DNA from: an uncultured Eubacteriales bacterium
GTDB lineage: Bacteria; Bacillota; Clostridia; Oscillospirales; CAG-382
Direction of reading: 5' to 3'
Assembly: GCA_934446095.1 (NCBI GenBank)
Contig: CAKSDR010000024.1
Location: 1 to 19,131, forward strand
DNA: 19,131 bases
Below, piece by piece: positions 1-7,187 of the stretch. The position numbers were made by a program, and so were the translations under genes. Within the stretch, counting starts at the first letter, position 1; every line of letters starts with the position of its first letter. The notes beneath the pieces are model-generated. The model ran no database searches, was not told where the DNA came from, and worked only from the letters and a program-made list of their open reading frames with translations.

Positions 1-955
1 GAAACTGTGTTCCGATTCTCTCCATCTCTCCCAAAACAATATTTCTTCCTTTTTCATTCTTCATCCAGTTTTCTTTCGAAATACCTTGAGTGATTGCCGG
101 ACATACCAAAAACTCTGTTTCCGGAAATATATATTCAAAATACATTCTTGATCTGGCTGCATGAAATGCCTGGCACACAAGTATCGCTTTTTCCGGCATG
201 CACTGATTCACATCTGTATCTTTTTCCAGTAAAATTCTGCTGTAAATTGCATTTTCGAAAGTAAATGTTGACTGCTTTTCCTGAATAATATCATTCTCAT
301 TTACATTGCAATCCAACAATACTGCTTTCAAAAAATCACTTTCCGTCTCATAGCTGCGACCGCAATATTTTTTTGGGGAAACCGCTCCTTCAAATCTTTT
401 ATTTAAAATACTATATTTACCGGATGCAATAATCTTTTTTGCATCTTCCGAAAAGCCGCTGTCACATGCGCTCTCGGAAAATGCAATCGCCGGATAAAGC
501 ACGCTCCAGAAATTCTTTCCTTCTCCCTTGCCGAGTATAATTCTTAAGGATTTATATTTGCCGGCAGGAAATTTTGAATTTTCAAGACTGCGCGTTGTAT
601 AAACCTTGTCGGAAAATTCGGCCCTTACCGGGTAATCATATCCGTGTTCTTTCAGAATCTGTGCGGTTTTGCATTTTATGTTATCAAGTTCGTTTGTTAT
701 TTTTTCGCAAACCTGCGCATGATCCGAACAATCGCTAACAGTTTCATTCAGATATTTCAAGACTTCGGCGTAAACTTCTTTTTTTGCATTCTGGTCATAT
801 TGGCTATCGGAATTTGCAAGCATATGAAATCTTACGGTTTCGCCGTATATTTCGTTTTCTCCCATAGCCGGAACCGCAGCATACGCTAAAAATGTAAAAG
901 CAAGCGACAATACAAATCCTATAGCAATAATTAAAATTTTATTTTTTGTTGTCAT
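1..955 (-). CDS. spoIIR: SpoIIR-like sporulation protein joined in frame to a YdcF/DUF218 C-terminal part (partial, runs off left edge)
   Basis: I translated this frame codon by codon: it is open for 318 residues from the ATG at 955 to the window edge. An SD (GAGGTG) lies 8 nt upstream. Residues 7-27 form a membrane/signal segment. Residues 37-160 match SpoIIR, with VRFHMLANSDS near residue 42, FPAGKYKSLRIILGKGEGKN, then FWSVLYP. SpoIIR is made in the forespore and acts across the septum to trigger SpoIIGA processing of pro-sigma-E. From about residue 175 the protein instead resembles the central and C-terminal part of YdcF/DUF218 proteins: SGKYSI, FTFENAIYSR, ILVCQAFHAARSRM, FPETEFLVCP, ENW and GEMERIGTQF. 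The N-terminal nucleotide-binding-like part of DUF218 is absent, so this is not two whole domains. The stop should lie just beyond the edge. The gene follows ispE in the same direction, a setting I recall for spoIIR in Clostridia. It could be a deletion fusion or an assembly chimera. Confidence 0.72.
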   Translation of the reverse strand, partial: MTTKNKILIIAIGFVLSLAFTFLAYAAVPAMGENEIYGETVRFHMLANSDSQYDQNAKKEVYAEVLKYLNETVSDCSDHAQVCEKITNELDNIKCKTAQILKEHGYDYPVRAEFSDKVYTTRSLENSKFPAGKYKSLRIILGKGEGKNFWSVLYPAIAFSESACDSGFSEDAKKIIASGKYSILNKRFEGAVSPKKYCGRSYETESDFLKAVLLDCNVNENDIIQEKQSTFTFENAIYSRILLEKDTDVNQCMPEKAILVCQAFHAARSRMYFEYIFPETEFLVCPAITQGISKENWMKNEKGRNIVLGEMERIGTQF

Positions 956-1009
956 AAAACCGCACCTCAGAAAAATTTTATGGTACAATTATTGACAAAC
1001 GAAAAAAAT

Positions 1010-1879
1010 TTATGCAATAGTTTCACATTCAAATGTTTTATATCCCAGATTTTCCAGTTTTTTTCCTGCTTCGGTTCGGTCTTTGGAACTTTTAAAAAAG
1101 CCGAAAACTGAAGAGCCGCTTCCCGACATTTCACATGCAAAAGAAAAATTTTGCTTCATTATTTCTTTTATTTTTGAAATATCCTCGCATTTTTTCTGAC
1201 ACACTTTCGAGAAAGAATTATATATCATCGGAAAAATTTTAGAGTTTTCGCCATTTAGAATGCAGTTTTTGACATACTCCGAATAATTGATTTCCGAAAA
1301 AACGGGGTCCGCGTCAAACGAAGAATAAACCTCGGAAGTTTTCATGCGGCAGTCGGGCACCGAAATAAGAGTACATATATTTCCCGCAGAAGGGAGTTTT
1401 AAAATATCGCATCCTCTTCCGTGCACATATGCGCATTTATATTTTTCAAGACAAAAATTTATATCCGAGCCGAGTTCTGATGCAATTTTATCAATTTCTT
1501 CGCTCGGCACACCCGGAAAAATCTCACGCAAGGCGTCAAGAACGCATGCGCAGTCCGAACTTCCTCCGGCAAGCCCTGCGCAATCGGGGATATTTTTTTC
1601 AATATGTATATTTATACCGAATTTGTCAAAAGTCGTTTCTTTGTACTTTTCAAAATACAATTTTGCGGCTTTATACGCAAGATTATCCTCTGCGGCGCAT
1701 ACGTCTTTTGAACACGCAAGACCGATTTTTCCATCGTATCTTTTTTCAAAAGTCAATGTATCGTGCAAGCTTACTTTATGCATAACGCTTCGGATTTCAT
1801 GGTATCCGTCGGGGCGTTTATTTAAAATTTCAAGTGTAAGATTGATTTTTGCGTAGGCATTTTTTACAACAGTGCACAT
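1010..1879 (-). CDS. ispE: 4-diphosphocytidyl-2-C-methyl-D-erythritol kinase (IspE)
   Basis: A 289-residue GHMP kinase, the usual IspE length. It phosphorylates CDP-methylerythritol at the 2-hydroxyl in the cytosolic MEP pathway to isopentenyl diphosphate. The N-terminus has AYAKINLTLEI with Lys11, followed by RPDGYHEIRSVM. The phosphate-binding loop is IPDCAGLAGGSSD (about residues 97-109), the GHMP glycine-rich motif. GSDINFCL near residue 137 carries Asp139, the expected catalytic acid. The C-terminal GHMP motif is MSGSGSSVFGFF. After GSDINFCL the usual Gly-Gly is replaced by EKYKC, a small deviation. The start ATG at 1879 has GGTGA 7 nt upstream. It lies 13 nt downstream of the aminotransferase stop, so it is probably in the same transcript. 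Confidence 0.95.
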   Translation of the reverse strand: MCTVVKNAYAKINLTLEILNKRPDGYHEIRSVMHKVSLHDTLTFEKRYDGKIGLACSKDVCAAEDNLAYKAAKLYFEKYKETTFDKFGINIHIEKNIPDCAGLAGGSSDCACVLDALREIFPGVPSEEIDKIASELGSDINFCLEKYKCAYVHGRGCDILKLPSAGNICTLISVPDCRMKTSEVYSSFDADPVFSEINYSEYVKNCILNGENSKIFPMIYNSFSKVCQKKCEDISKIKEIMKQNFSFACEMSGSGSSVFGFFKSSKDRTEAGKKLENLGYKTFECETIA

Positions 1880-1892
1880 ATTTTCACCGCAA

Positions 1893-3062
1893 TCACTTTA
1901 TTCCTTTTATAAATTCGTCTATGCGTTCAAGAGCCTTGTTGATATGATCAACGCTGTATGCGTATGACAATCTTGCAAAGCCTTCTCCGCTTTGTCCGAA
2001 CGCGTCGCCGGGGACAATCGCTGCTCCCTTTTCATACAAAAGTCTTTCGCAAAACTGAGACGACGTCATGCCGAATCCGGAAATTTTCGGAAAGACATAG
2101 AATGCGCCCTCCGGTTCAAAGCATTCAAGACCGATATCCGACAAGCCTGAAAGTATAAGTTTTCTTCTCTGGTTATATGCGTCTTTCATATATTCAATAT
2201 CTTCGTCGCCGTGTTTTAACGCTTCGATTCCGGCGTACTGGCTTGTCGTCGGTGAACACATGATGGCATACTGGTGAATTTTTAAAATTTGTTTTTTGAT
2301 TTCGTCCGGCGCGCAAACATATCCGAGCCTCCAGCCTGTCATTGCATATGATTTTGAAAAACCTCCGACATATATGGTGCGCTCTTTCATACCCGGCAAA
2401 GACGCAAATGAAAAATGTTTTCTTCCATATGTAAGTTCGGCATAAATTTCATCAGACAAAACAAGTATATTTGTACCTTCAAGCACATGCGCGATTTTTT
2501 CAAGGTCTTCTTTTGTCATAATTGTTCCCGTAGGATTATTCGGGTACGGAAGTATTAAAAGTTTTGTTTTTTCGGTAATTGCATTTTTCAGTTCTTCGGG
2601 TGTAAGTTTAAACTTATTTTCGGCTTTTGTTTCGATAATAACCGGTTTTCCTCCCGTGAGAACCGTTATAGGTTCATAACAGACATATGACGGCTGCGGA
2701 ATTATTACCTCGTCGCCGTAATTTACAACGGCTCTTATTGCAAGGTCAATAGCCTCGCTTCCGCCGACTGTCGCCACAATTTCGCTCTGCGGTTCGTATT
2801 TTAGACCAAAACGTCTGTACAGATATTCAGCAACAGCCTCTCTGAACTCCGTAAGACCGCTGTTTGAAGTATAGTATGTTTTTCCTTTTTGCAAAGAATC
2901 TATTCCGGCTTCCCTTATATGCCACGGGGTTTCAAAATCAGGTTGTCCTACGGTAAGGGAAACAACCTCTTTCATTTCGTCAAGAATATCGAAAAATTTT
3001 CTGATTCCCGACGGTTTTATTTCTTTTGCCCTATCGGACAAAACTTTATTATAATCTATCAT
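1893..3062 (-). CDS. PLP-dependent class I/II aminotransferase (aspartate/aromatic type)
   Basis: A 389-residue fold-type I aminotransferase, full length for the family. It moves an amino group between an amino acid and a 2-oxo acid using pyridoxal phosphate. The N-terminal substrate motif is SLTVGQPDFETP (residues 35-46). YPNNPTGT (173-180) supplies the Asn that contacts the cofactor, SDEIYAEL (203-210) the Asp and Tyr, FSKSYAMTGWRLGY has the Schiff-base lysine at Lys237, and an Arg for the carboxylate lies near the C-terminus. The substrate cannot be fixed from sequence: aspartate, aromatic amino acids and N-acetyl-diaminopimelate are all handled by relatives. The start overlaps the stop of the Lrp-type regulator by one base (TGATG), so the two are translationally coupled, and such regulator-aminotransferase pairs are common in Clostridia. 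Confidence 0.93.
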   Translation of the reverse strand: MIDYNKVLSDRAKEIKPSGIRKFFDILDEMKEVVSLTVGQPDFETPWHIREAGIDSLQKGKTYYTSNSGLTEFREAVAEYLYRRFGLKYEPQSEIVATVGGSEAIDLAIRAVVNYGDEVIIPQPSYVCYEPITVLTGGKPVIIETKAENKFKLTPEELKNAITEKTKLLILPYPNNPTGTIMTKEDLEKIAHVLEGTNILVLSDEIYAELTYGRKHFSFASLPGMKERTIYVGGFSKSYAMTGWRLGYVCAPDEIKKQILKIHQYAIMCSPTTSQYAGIEALKHGDEDIEYMKDAYNQRRKLILSGLSDIGLECFEPEGAFYVFPKISGFGMTSSQFCERLLYEKGAAIVPGDAFGQSGEGFARLSYAYSVDHINKALERIDEFIKGIK

Positions 3063-3550
3063 CAGATAATATTTCCTCTCTCATCATGCTCCATAAGGCC
3101 ATATTTTACACCGTTATCTTTATATTTTCTGAGTACAAAGTGCGTGCTCGTGGAAATTACCCCTTCAATCGGAGATAATTTTTCCGCAACAAAAAATGCA
3201 ACTTCCTTCATTGTCTTTCCTTCAATCATAACGGCAAAATCAAAAACTCCGGACATGAGATACATATTTTTAACTTCGGGAAAAGCATATATTTTTTCCG
3301 CAATTTTTTCAAAACCTCTGTCGCGCTGCGGAGTTACCCTTAGTTCTATTAATGCGGAAACGTATTCCCTGTCGGTTTTGTCCCAGTCAATTAAAGTTCT
3401 GTAACCTACAATAACTCCGTCTTTTTCGAGAGTTGTTATCATGTCTTTTATTTCCCCGACTTCTTTATCAAGCATACGGGCTATATCTTTTGCGCTGATT
3501 CTCGGGTCTTCTTCGAGTAAATTTAAAATTTTTTTTGAAGTGTTATCCAT
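3062..3550 (-). CDS. Lrp/AsnC family transcriptional regulator
   Basis: A 162-residue protein with the two Lrp/AsnC parts. Residues 1-50 form a winged helix-turn-helix (KILNLLEEDPRISAKDIARML, then an EKDGVIVGYRTLIDW wing). Residues 62-140 are a RAM ligand-binding domain, with SALIELRVTP at its start and NMYLMSGVFDFAVMIEG in the middle. Such proteins oligomerise, bind amino acids and regulate amino-acid genes, often their own operon. The ATG at 3550 has AAAGGAC about 7 nt upstream and follows the stop of the 41-codon leader ORF by 13 nt. The stop overlaps the aminotransferase start. The likely target is therefore this operon, by inference. The effector is not visible from sequence. Confidence 0.93.
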   Translation of the reverse strand: MDNTSKKILNLLEEDPRISAKDIARMLDKEVGEIKDMITTLEKDGVIVGYRTLIDWDKTDREYVSALIELRVTPQRDRGFEKIAEKIYAFPEVKNMYLMSGVFDFAVMIEGKTMKEVAFFVAEKLSPIEGVISTSTHFVLRKYKDNGVKYGLMEHDERGNII

Positions 3551-3563
3551 TTGTTCTGTCCTT

Positions 3564-3689
3564 TCACGATAAAATATTTTTCAGAAAGTTATATAAAAAG
3601 CGGCCGAAAGCAGCCGCTCGTAATTCTGCAAACTCATAAAAAAACGCGGAGAAACCGTACATACTGTCTTTTTTACATATATTAAACAT
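3564..3689 (-). CDS. Short aromatic-rich leader ORF upstream of lrp (41 aa)
   Basis: The ATG at 3689 is preceded by a very strong SD, GGGAGGAG (3698-3705), 8 nt away, and the frame stops at TGA 3564-3566, just before the Lrp SD. The product has 8 Phe and 3 Tyr among 41 residues, including GFSAFFYEF. The same frame can be extended upstream to a TTG at 3779, but that start has no SD and lies upstream of the predicted -10, so I chose 3689. An intrinsic terminator hairpin lies inside the second half of the ORF. This may be a leader peptide for attenuation of the aminotransferase operon, or a small membrane-active protein; no family is recognised. The existence of translation is supported mainly by the SD and position. 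Confidence 0.5.
   Translation of the reverse strand: MFNICKKDSMYGFSAFFYEFAELRAAAFGRFLYNFLKNILS
3590..3618 (-). terminator. Intrinsic terminator/attenuator inside the leader ORF
   Basis: On the minus strand an 8-bp stem (AGCGGCTG with CGGCCGCT, one T-G pair) with a CTTT loop at 3599-3618 is followed by a T-rich run (TTTTATATAA). It sits between the promoter at 3727-3755 and lrp, so it would stop transcription before the operon unless it is read through. Its place inside a translated short ORF suggests conditional termination. Confidence 0.6.
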
Positions 3690-3726
3690 ATATACAACTC
3701 CTCCCGAAAGTTTATTCTTTGATTTT

Positions 3727-3755
3727 ATAATAACATATTTTTTTCGATTTGAAAA
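3727..3755 (-). promoter_or_regulatory. Sigma-A-type promoter of the lrp-aminotransferase-ispE operon
   Basis: On the minus strand TTTTCA (3750-3755) and TATTAT (3727-3732) are separated by exactly 17 bp. Transcription would start near 3720, about 15 nt before the strong SD of the leader ORF. The -35 matches 4 of 6 consensus positions and the -10 matches 5 of 6. Confidence 0.55.
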
Positions 3756-3782
3756 GACATTTTTTACAATATTATTCAAAAG

Positions 3783-4016
3783 TTACAGATCGTCCGCATC
3801 CTGAACCGGAACTTCATTGATCTGTTCCGGTCTTCCGGTATAACTTCCCATGGGGTCAGTGGCAGTGTCGCCCCTATAAAGTGAATTATAGTAGGAGTAT
3901 AGTCTTTCGTCTGTCTTATATGGTTTTTCGGGTTTGCTGTCGACAATTTTTATGCGCGTCTTTTTAATTTCTTTTTTAAACTTATATTTTTTGTTATGAA
4001 TGTTTTCCAGATTCAT
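3783..4016 (-). CDS. Small conserved-looking protein of unknown function (77 aa)
   Basis: The frame is open from an ATG at 4049, but I place the start at the ATG at 4016, which has GGAAGGGAG 7 nt upstream. The ATG at 4049 has no SD and overlaps the predicted -10. The 77-residue product is strongly basic at first (KKYKFKKEIKKTRIKI) and acidic at the end, with RLYSYYNSLYRGDTATDP, then GSYTGRPEQ and a VQDADDL tail. It has no signal peptide or membrane segment. I have an impression of similar short proteins with a GSYTG and PVQDADDL ending in Clostridia, but cannot name a family. It stands alone between the lrp operon and the phoR terminator, with its own promoter. Confidence 0.75.
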   Translation of the reverse strand: MNLENIHNKKYKFKKEIKKTRIKIVDSKPEKPYKTDERLYSYYNSLYRGDTATDPMGSYTGRPEQINEVPVQDADDL

Positions 4017-4044
4017 TTTTTTCGCTCCCTTCCGTAATTTTATT

Positions 4045-4053
4045 ATCATAGCA
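4045..4053 (-). promoter_or_regulatory. Extended -10 promoter of the 77-aa gene
   Basis: On the minus strand TGCTATGAT is an extended -10 (TG, one base, then TATGAT), without a clear -35 at 17 bp. Predicted transcription start is near 4038, so the message begins just before the SD of the 4016 start. Confidence 0.4.
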
Positions 4054-4111
4054 AACCCGCGCGTTTATTCAGATTTTTTCTTAAAAAATAAAATAAATAT
4101 TTTCCAAAAAT

Positions 4112-4143
4112 AAAAACGGCACTGATTTTTCAGTGCCGTTTTT
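4112..4143 (-). terminator. Strong intrinsic terminator after phoR
   Basis: A 14-bp perfect stem (arms 4112-4125 and 4130-4143, core CGGCACTGA/TCAGTGCCG) with a 4-nt TTTT loop lies directly after the phoR stop. Both ends have A/T runs, so it could work in both directions, but only the minus-strand side has a gene running into it. Confidence 0.9.
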
Positions 4144-5799
4144 TTACTTCTTAAAAGTTACGGTTATTGTTGTGCCGACGTCAATTTCACTCTCAAGCGA
4201 AATTTCGGCATTATGATACATGGCGGCATGTTTTACAATGGAAAGCCCGAGGCCTGTGCCTCCGACCGACGACTTGCTTCGGCTCTTATCAACCCTGTAA
4301 AAGCGTTCGAAAACTCTGTTTTGATCCGCTTTCGGAATTCCGATACCGGTGTCGCGCACAGAAATTTTTACGTCCGAAGTGTCCTCGCTTATTACAATAT
4401 CCACACGCCCATTTTCTTTATTGTACTTTATAGCATTTTCACAAAGATTATAGATCATTTCATCAAGAATTTGTCTTACGCCGTAAATATCAGCTTTTGC
4501 TCCGGCAAGATTTAGCGATACATTTTTTTTGCCGGCTTCGGGTTTCAGTCTTTGTATTATCTCTTCCGACAAACTGTAAAGATTCACGGTTTCAAAAACG
4601 AAATGACTATCCCTCTCGTCGAGTTCGGATATTTTTATAATATCGTTTACGAGCGAAATAAGCCTTTGCGCTTCCGTGTAAATTGTATTTGAAAAATCCG
4701 CAACCGTTTCAGCCGGCAGCGTTCCGCTTTTCATAAGTTCCGCAAATCCCGAAATAGAGGTAAGCGGAATTTTAAGTTCATGTGAAACGTTCGCGGTAAA
4801 TTCGCGGCGTATCGTTTCGCGCTTTACGCTTTCGGTAACATCGAGTATGACAATTACGGCGCCTATCGTTTTTTCGTCTTTAAACACCGGATTTGCTATA
4901 AGATTATAGGTTTTATCTTCATTCTGCATCATATTTTCGGTTCTTTTTCCGGAAAGAACCGTATTTACGGTTTCTATAAACGTCTGGGTTCTGTTCAAGG
5001 CGAAAACGTTTCCGTCAGCATTTTTTACGTTAAACAGTTTTGTAACCGCGCCGTTATACGACAGCAGTCTTGCGTTTTTATCAATCACAAGAAATCCCTC
5101 ACTCATATTTTCTGTTATGAGTTTAAATTCCTTTTGCATTCGGCTTGCCTTTTCAAGCTGCCGGTCTATTGTCTTTCTCTGGTTCATGATTTTACGCAAA
5201 AGCGGTGAGAGTTCCTCGTAAGTATTGCTGTTTTCCGGGTTGTCAAGGTCTATTGAATTTATGGGTTTTATAACGCTTTTTGAAACTCTTGAAGACAATA
5301 CAAAAGACAATATGCTTGCAATTATAAGTATAAATACAAGCGGCTGTATAAGGCCTATTATAATAGAAAATATTGTATTTCTTTCTTCAGACACGCGCAG
5401 TACGCTTCCGTCGCTGAGTTTTTTCGCATAGTTTACGGTTTTTTTGGTCAGGGTATCTGAGTATCTTACGCAAAGCCCTGTTCCGTTCTCAAGTGCTTTT
5501 CTAAACTCTTCCCTGTCCGAATGGTTCCCGAGGCTGGCGATATCGGCTTTCGTATCCGCAACAACCGTACCGTCATGGGAGATAAGCGTTATTCTTTTAT
5601 CGGCGCTGTCCGAAACCTTTTTTATATAACCTCCGCCCTCGTTTTCAACGGCGTACGCAATATAGTTCGCTTCGCTTTCAAGTTCGTTTTTTATCTGATT
5701 TTCAAACGACTCGAATAAAACTCCCGTAATCATAACAAGACAGCAAAGAACCACTACAATAGACGTAAAAAATGTAGATCTGAATATTTTTGATGTCAT
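4144..5799 (-). CDS. phoR: PhoR-type membrane sensor histidine kinase
   Basis: A 551-residue kinase. Transmembrane segments at about 11-29 and 145-168 flank an extracytoplasmic sensor region (30-142). A HAMP-like linker (170-220) follows, then a PAS domain (about 225-330, NMSEGFLVIDKNARLLSYN). The HisKA box VSHELKIPLTSISGF has the phospho-accepting His340. The HATPase domain shows the N box NLCENAIKYN (451-460), the G1 box DTGIGIP (483-489), the F box RVFERFYRVDKSRS, and the G2 box GGTGLGLSIVKH (513-524). The start overlaps the phoP stop by 4 nt (ATGA). Placed at the end of a pst-phoU-phoP cluster, it is very probably the phosphate-limitation sensor that phosphorylates PhoP and answers to PstSCAB/PhoU. 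Confidence 0.94.
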   Translation of the reverse strand: MTSKIFRSTFFTSIVVVLCCLVMITGVLFESFENQIKNELESEANYIAYAVENEGGGYIKKVSDSADKRITLISHDGTVVADTKADIASLGNHSDREEFRKALENGTGLCVRYSDTLTKKTVNYAKKLSDGSVLRVSEERNTIFSIIIGLIQPLVFILIIASILSFVLSSRVSKSVIKPINSIDLDNPENSNTYEELSPLLRKIMNQRKTIDRQLEKASRMQKEFKLITENMSEGFLVIDKNARLLSYNGAVTKLFNVKNADGNVFALNRTQTFIETVNTVLSGKRTENMMQNEDKTYNLIANPVFKDEKTIGAVIVILDVTESVKRETIRREFTANVSHELKIPLTSISGFAELMKSGTLPAETVADFSNTIYTEAQRLISLVNDIIKISELDERDSHFVFETVNLYSLSEEIIQRLKPEAGKKNVSLNLAGAKADIYGVRQILDEMIYNLCENAIKYNKENGRVDIVISEDTSDVKISVRDTGIGIPKADQNRVFERFYRVDKSRSKSSVGGTGLGLSIVKHAAMYHNAEISLESEIDVGTTITVTFKK

Positions 5800-6470
5800 T
5801 CAATCACCTCAATCTTATAGCCGATATTTTTAACGGTGCGGATTTGTTCTCCCGCTTTTCCGAGTTTTGTTCTGAGTTTTCTTATATGTACGTCAAGGGT
5901 TCTCGACTCGTCATAATAATCTCCCCAGATTTTTGTCAAAAGAGTTTCTCTTGTAACAACTTTTCCTTTTGCGGACAACAACTCAAGCAAAAGCAGATAC
6001 TCCTTATAAGATAAATTCACATCTTTTCCGTCGACTTTAATAATATGCTTTTCCGGGTTTACATAAAGAGAATTTACAATATATTCGGGACTTTTTTCAC
6101 TCATTCTGCAAACGCGTCTCATAAGCGCTTTAACTCTTGACACAAGTTCTGTCATTCCGAAAGGTTTTGCGATATAGTCGTCTGCACCCATGTCAAGTCC
6201 CGCAACCTTATCATATTCGCTTCCCAAGGCTGTAAGCATTATAACCGGAACGGCAGATGTTGAAGAGTTTTGGCGGAGTTTTTTTAGAATTGAAAGTCCG
6301 TCTTCTTCCGGCAGCATTATATCGAGCATAATAAGTTCCGGAAGGGCCTTTCTCACCTCTTCCCAAAACTCGCTCGGACGATAAAAGCCCCGGACTTCAA
6401 AGCCCTCCTTTGCAAGGGCATAACTTACAAGTTTTCTTATGTTGTCATCGTCTTCGACCAAATAAATCAT
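5796..6470 (-). CDS. phoP: PhoP/PhoB-type OmpR-family response regulator
   Basis: A 224-residue two-domain response regulator. The receiver domain (1-115) has the acidic pocket EDDD (6-9), phospho-acceptor Asp50 in LIMLDIMLPEEDG, Thr80 in VIMLTA, and Lys102 in YIAKPFG. The winged-helix DNA-binding domain (about 127-222) ends with ESRTLDVHIRKLRTKLG and IRTVKNIGYKIE, typical of the OmpR/PhoB class. It activates or represses phosphate-starvation genes when phosphorylated by PhoR. The SD (GGTGACGG) is weak. The gene has its own promoter at 6500-6528 as well as possible read-through from the pst operon. The TTAACA-type repeats before pstS are the likely local target. Confidence 0.95.
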   Translation of the reverse strand: MIYLVEDDDNIRKLVSYALAKEGFEVRGFYRPSEFWEEVRKALPELIMLDIMLPEEDGLSILKKLRQNSSTSAVPVIMLTALGSEYDKVAGLDMGADDYIAKPFGMTELVSRVKALMRRVCRMSEKSPEYIVNSLYVNPEKHIIKVDGKDVNLSYKEYLLLLELLSAKGKVVTRETLLTKIWGDYYDESRTLDVHIRKLRTKLGKAGEQIRTVKNIGYKIEVIE

Positions 6471-6482
6471 AAACCGTCACCA

Positions 6483-6506
6483 ATACAATTTTTTATTTAA
6501 TTGTAT
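6483..6506. repeat. AT-rich inverted repeat overlapping the phoP -10
   Basis: Perfect 8-bp arms (ATACAATT at 6483-6490, AATTGTAT at 6499-6506) are separated by 8 nt. The right arm covers the -10 of the phoPR promoter, and the left arm would lie in the first part of the transcript. It could be an operator or a weak 5' hairpin; there is no T run to make it a terminator. Confidence 0.5.
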
Positions 6507-6528
6507 CATAAATTTATGTCTTTTTCAA
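6500..6528 (-). promoter_or_regulatory. Sigma-A promoter in front of phoPR
   Basis: On the minus strand TTGAAA (6523-6528) and TACAAT (6500-6505) are 17 bp apart, with each box matching 5 of 6 consensus positions. It would make phoP-phoR independently of the phosphate-controlled pstS promoter. Confidence 0.65.
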
Positions 6529-6539
6529 CAACAACAAAT

Positions 6540-7187
6540 TCAGGATATTTTTTTGTGTTCCCCCGTGATGGAATATATAACCCATTCGGCGATATTTTCC
6601 GCATGATCTCCTAGGCGTTCAAAGTATTTTGCTATCATAAGAAGTTCAATAAGCGCTTCTGCGCTTTCGCGTTCTTCTTTTACGCCCGAAATAAGTTCAT
6701 TTTTAACTTTTATAAGATGTCCGTCGACAATATCGTCATGACGAATAACGCTGTACGCGATATCAAGGTCGTTTCTTACAAAAGACTCAATGCTGTCGGT
6801 CACCATTTTTATAGTCGCGCGCGCCATATCGGCAATATGAACCTTACCGCTCATCCCGCTTTTGTTTACAAAGCACACAATTTCTGCGATATCAGACGCC
6901 TGATCGCCTATGCGCTCCATATCGGAAATCATTTTAAGAGCTGACGATATGGTTCTTAAATCCTTCGCGACCGGCTGCTGCTGGAGCAAAAGTTTCATGC
7001 AGAGATTTTCAATATCCCTTTCTTTTCTGTCAATATTTCTGTCAGTTTCAAACACTCTTTCTTTTAACGATTCGTCGTTGTCGATAAGATACTTTGCAGC
7101 TTCGGAAATTGCCTGCTCGCACAAGGCACCCATGGTAATAAGTTCCGTATTTAAGTGCATGAGCTGCTCGTCGAAATGATTTCTCAT
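6540..7187 (-). CDS. phoU: Phosphate signalling protein PhoU
   Basis: A 215-residue, all-helical PhoU with two three-helix repeats, the normal length. Each repeat has the metal-binding motif E-x-x-x-D: MERIGDQASDIAE (about 90-102) and FERLGDHAENIAEWV near the C-terminus. PhoU is cytosolic, associates with the Pst transporter and PhoR, and keeps PhoR from activating the regulon when phosphate is plentiful. Its ATG overlaps the pstB stop by one base (TAATG), and a clear GGAGG lies 9 nt upstream inside pstB, so it is coupled to the transporter genes. Confidence 0.96.
   Translation of the reverse strand: MRNHFDEQLMHLNTELITMGALCEQAISEAAKYLIDNDESLKERVFETDRNIDRKERDIENLCMKLLLQQQPVAKDLRTISSALKMISDMERIGDQASDIAEIVCFVNKSGMSGKVHIADMARATIKMVTDSIESFVRNDLDIAYSVIRHDDIVDGHLIKVKNELISGVKEERESAEALIELLMIAKYFERLGDHAENIAEWVIYSITGEHKKIS

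Noticed and set aside
400..480. Frameshift as an explanation of the spoIIR/YdcF switch
   Set aside because: The reading frame is the same on both sides, with no stop and no long homopolymer at the switch, so a simple indel cannot produce it.
956..1009. Sigma-F-type promoter for spoIIR
   Set aside because: No pair of elements with the right sequence and spacing. TTGTCA and TAAAAT are only 12 bp apart, too close for sigma-A.
1344..1856. Long plus-strand frames opposite ispE, the aminotransferase, atpD and atpA
   Set aside because: They are antisense shadows of clearly recognised genes, with no SD or family resemblance.
3690..3779. N-terminal extension of the leader ORF to a TTG start (71 aa)
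   Set aside because: The TTG has no SD, and the predicted -10 and transcription start lie downstream of it. The ATG at 3689 has a near-perfect SD.
4017..4049. Upstream ATG of the 77-aa protein
   Set aside because: It overlaps the predicted -10 and has no SD; the ATG at 4016 has GGAAGGGAG at good spacing.
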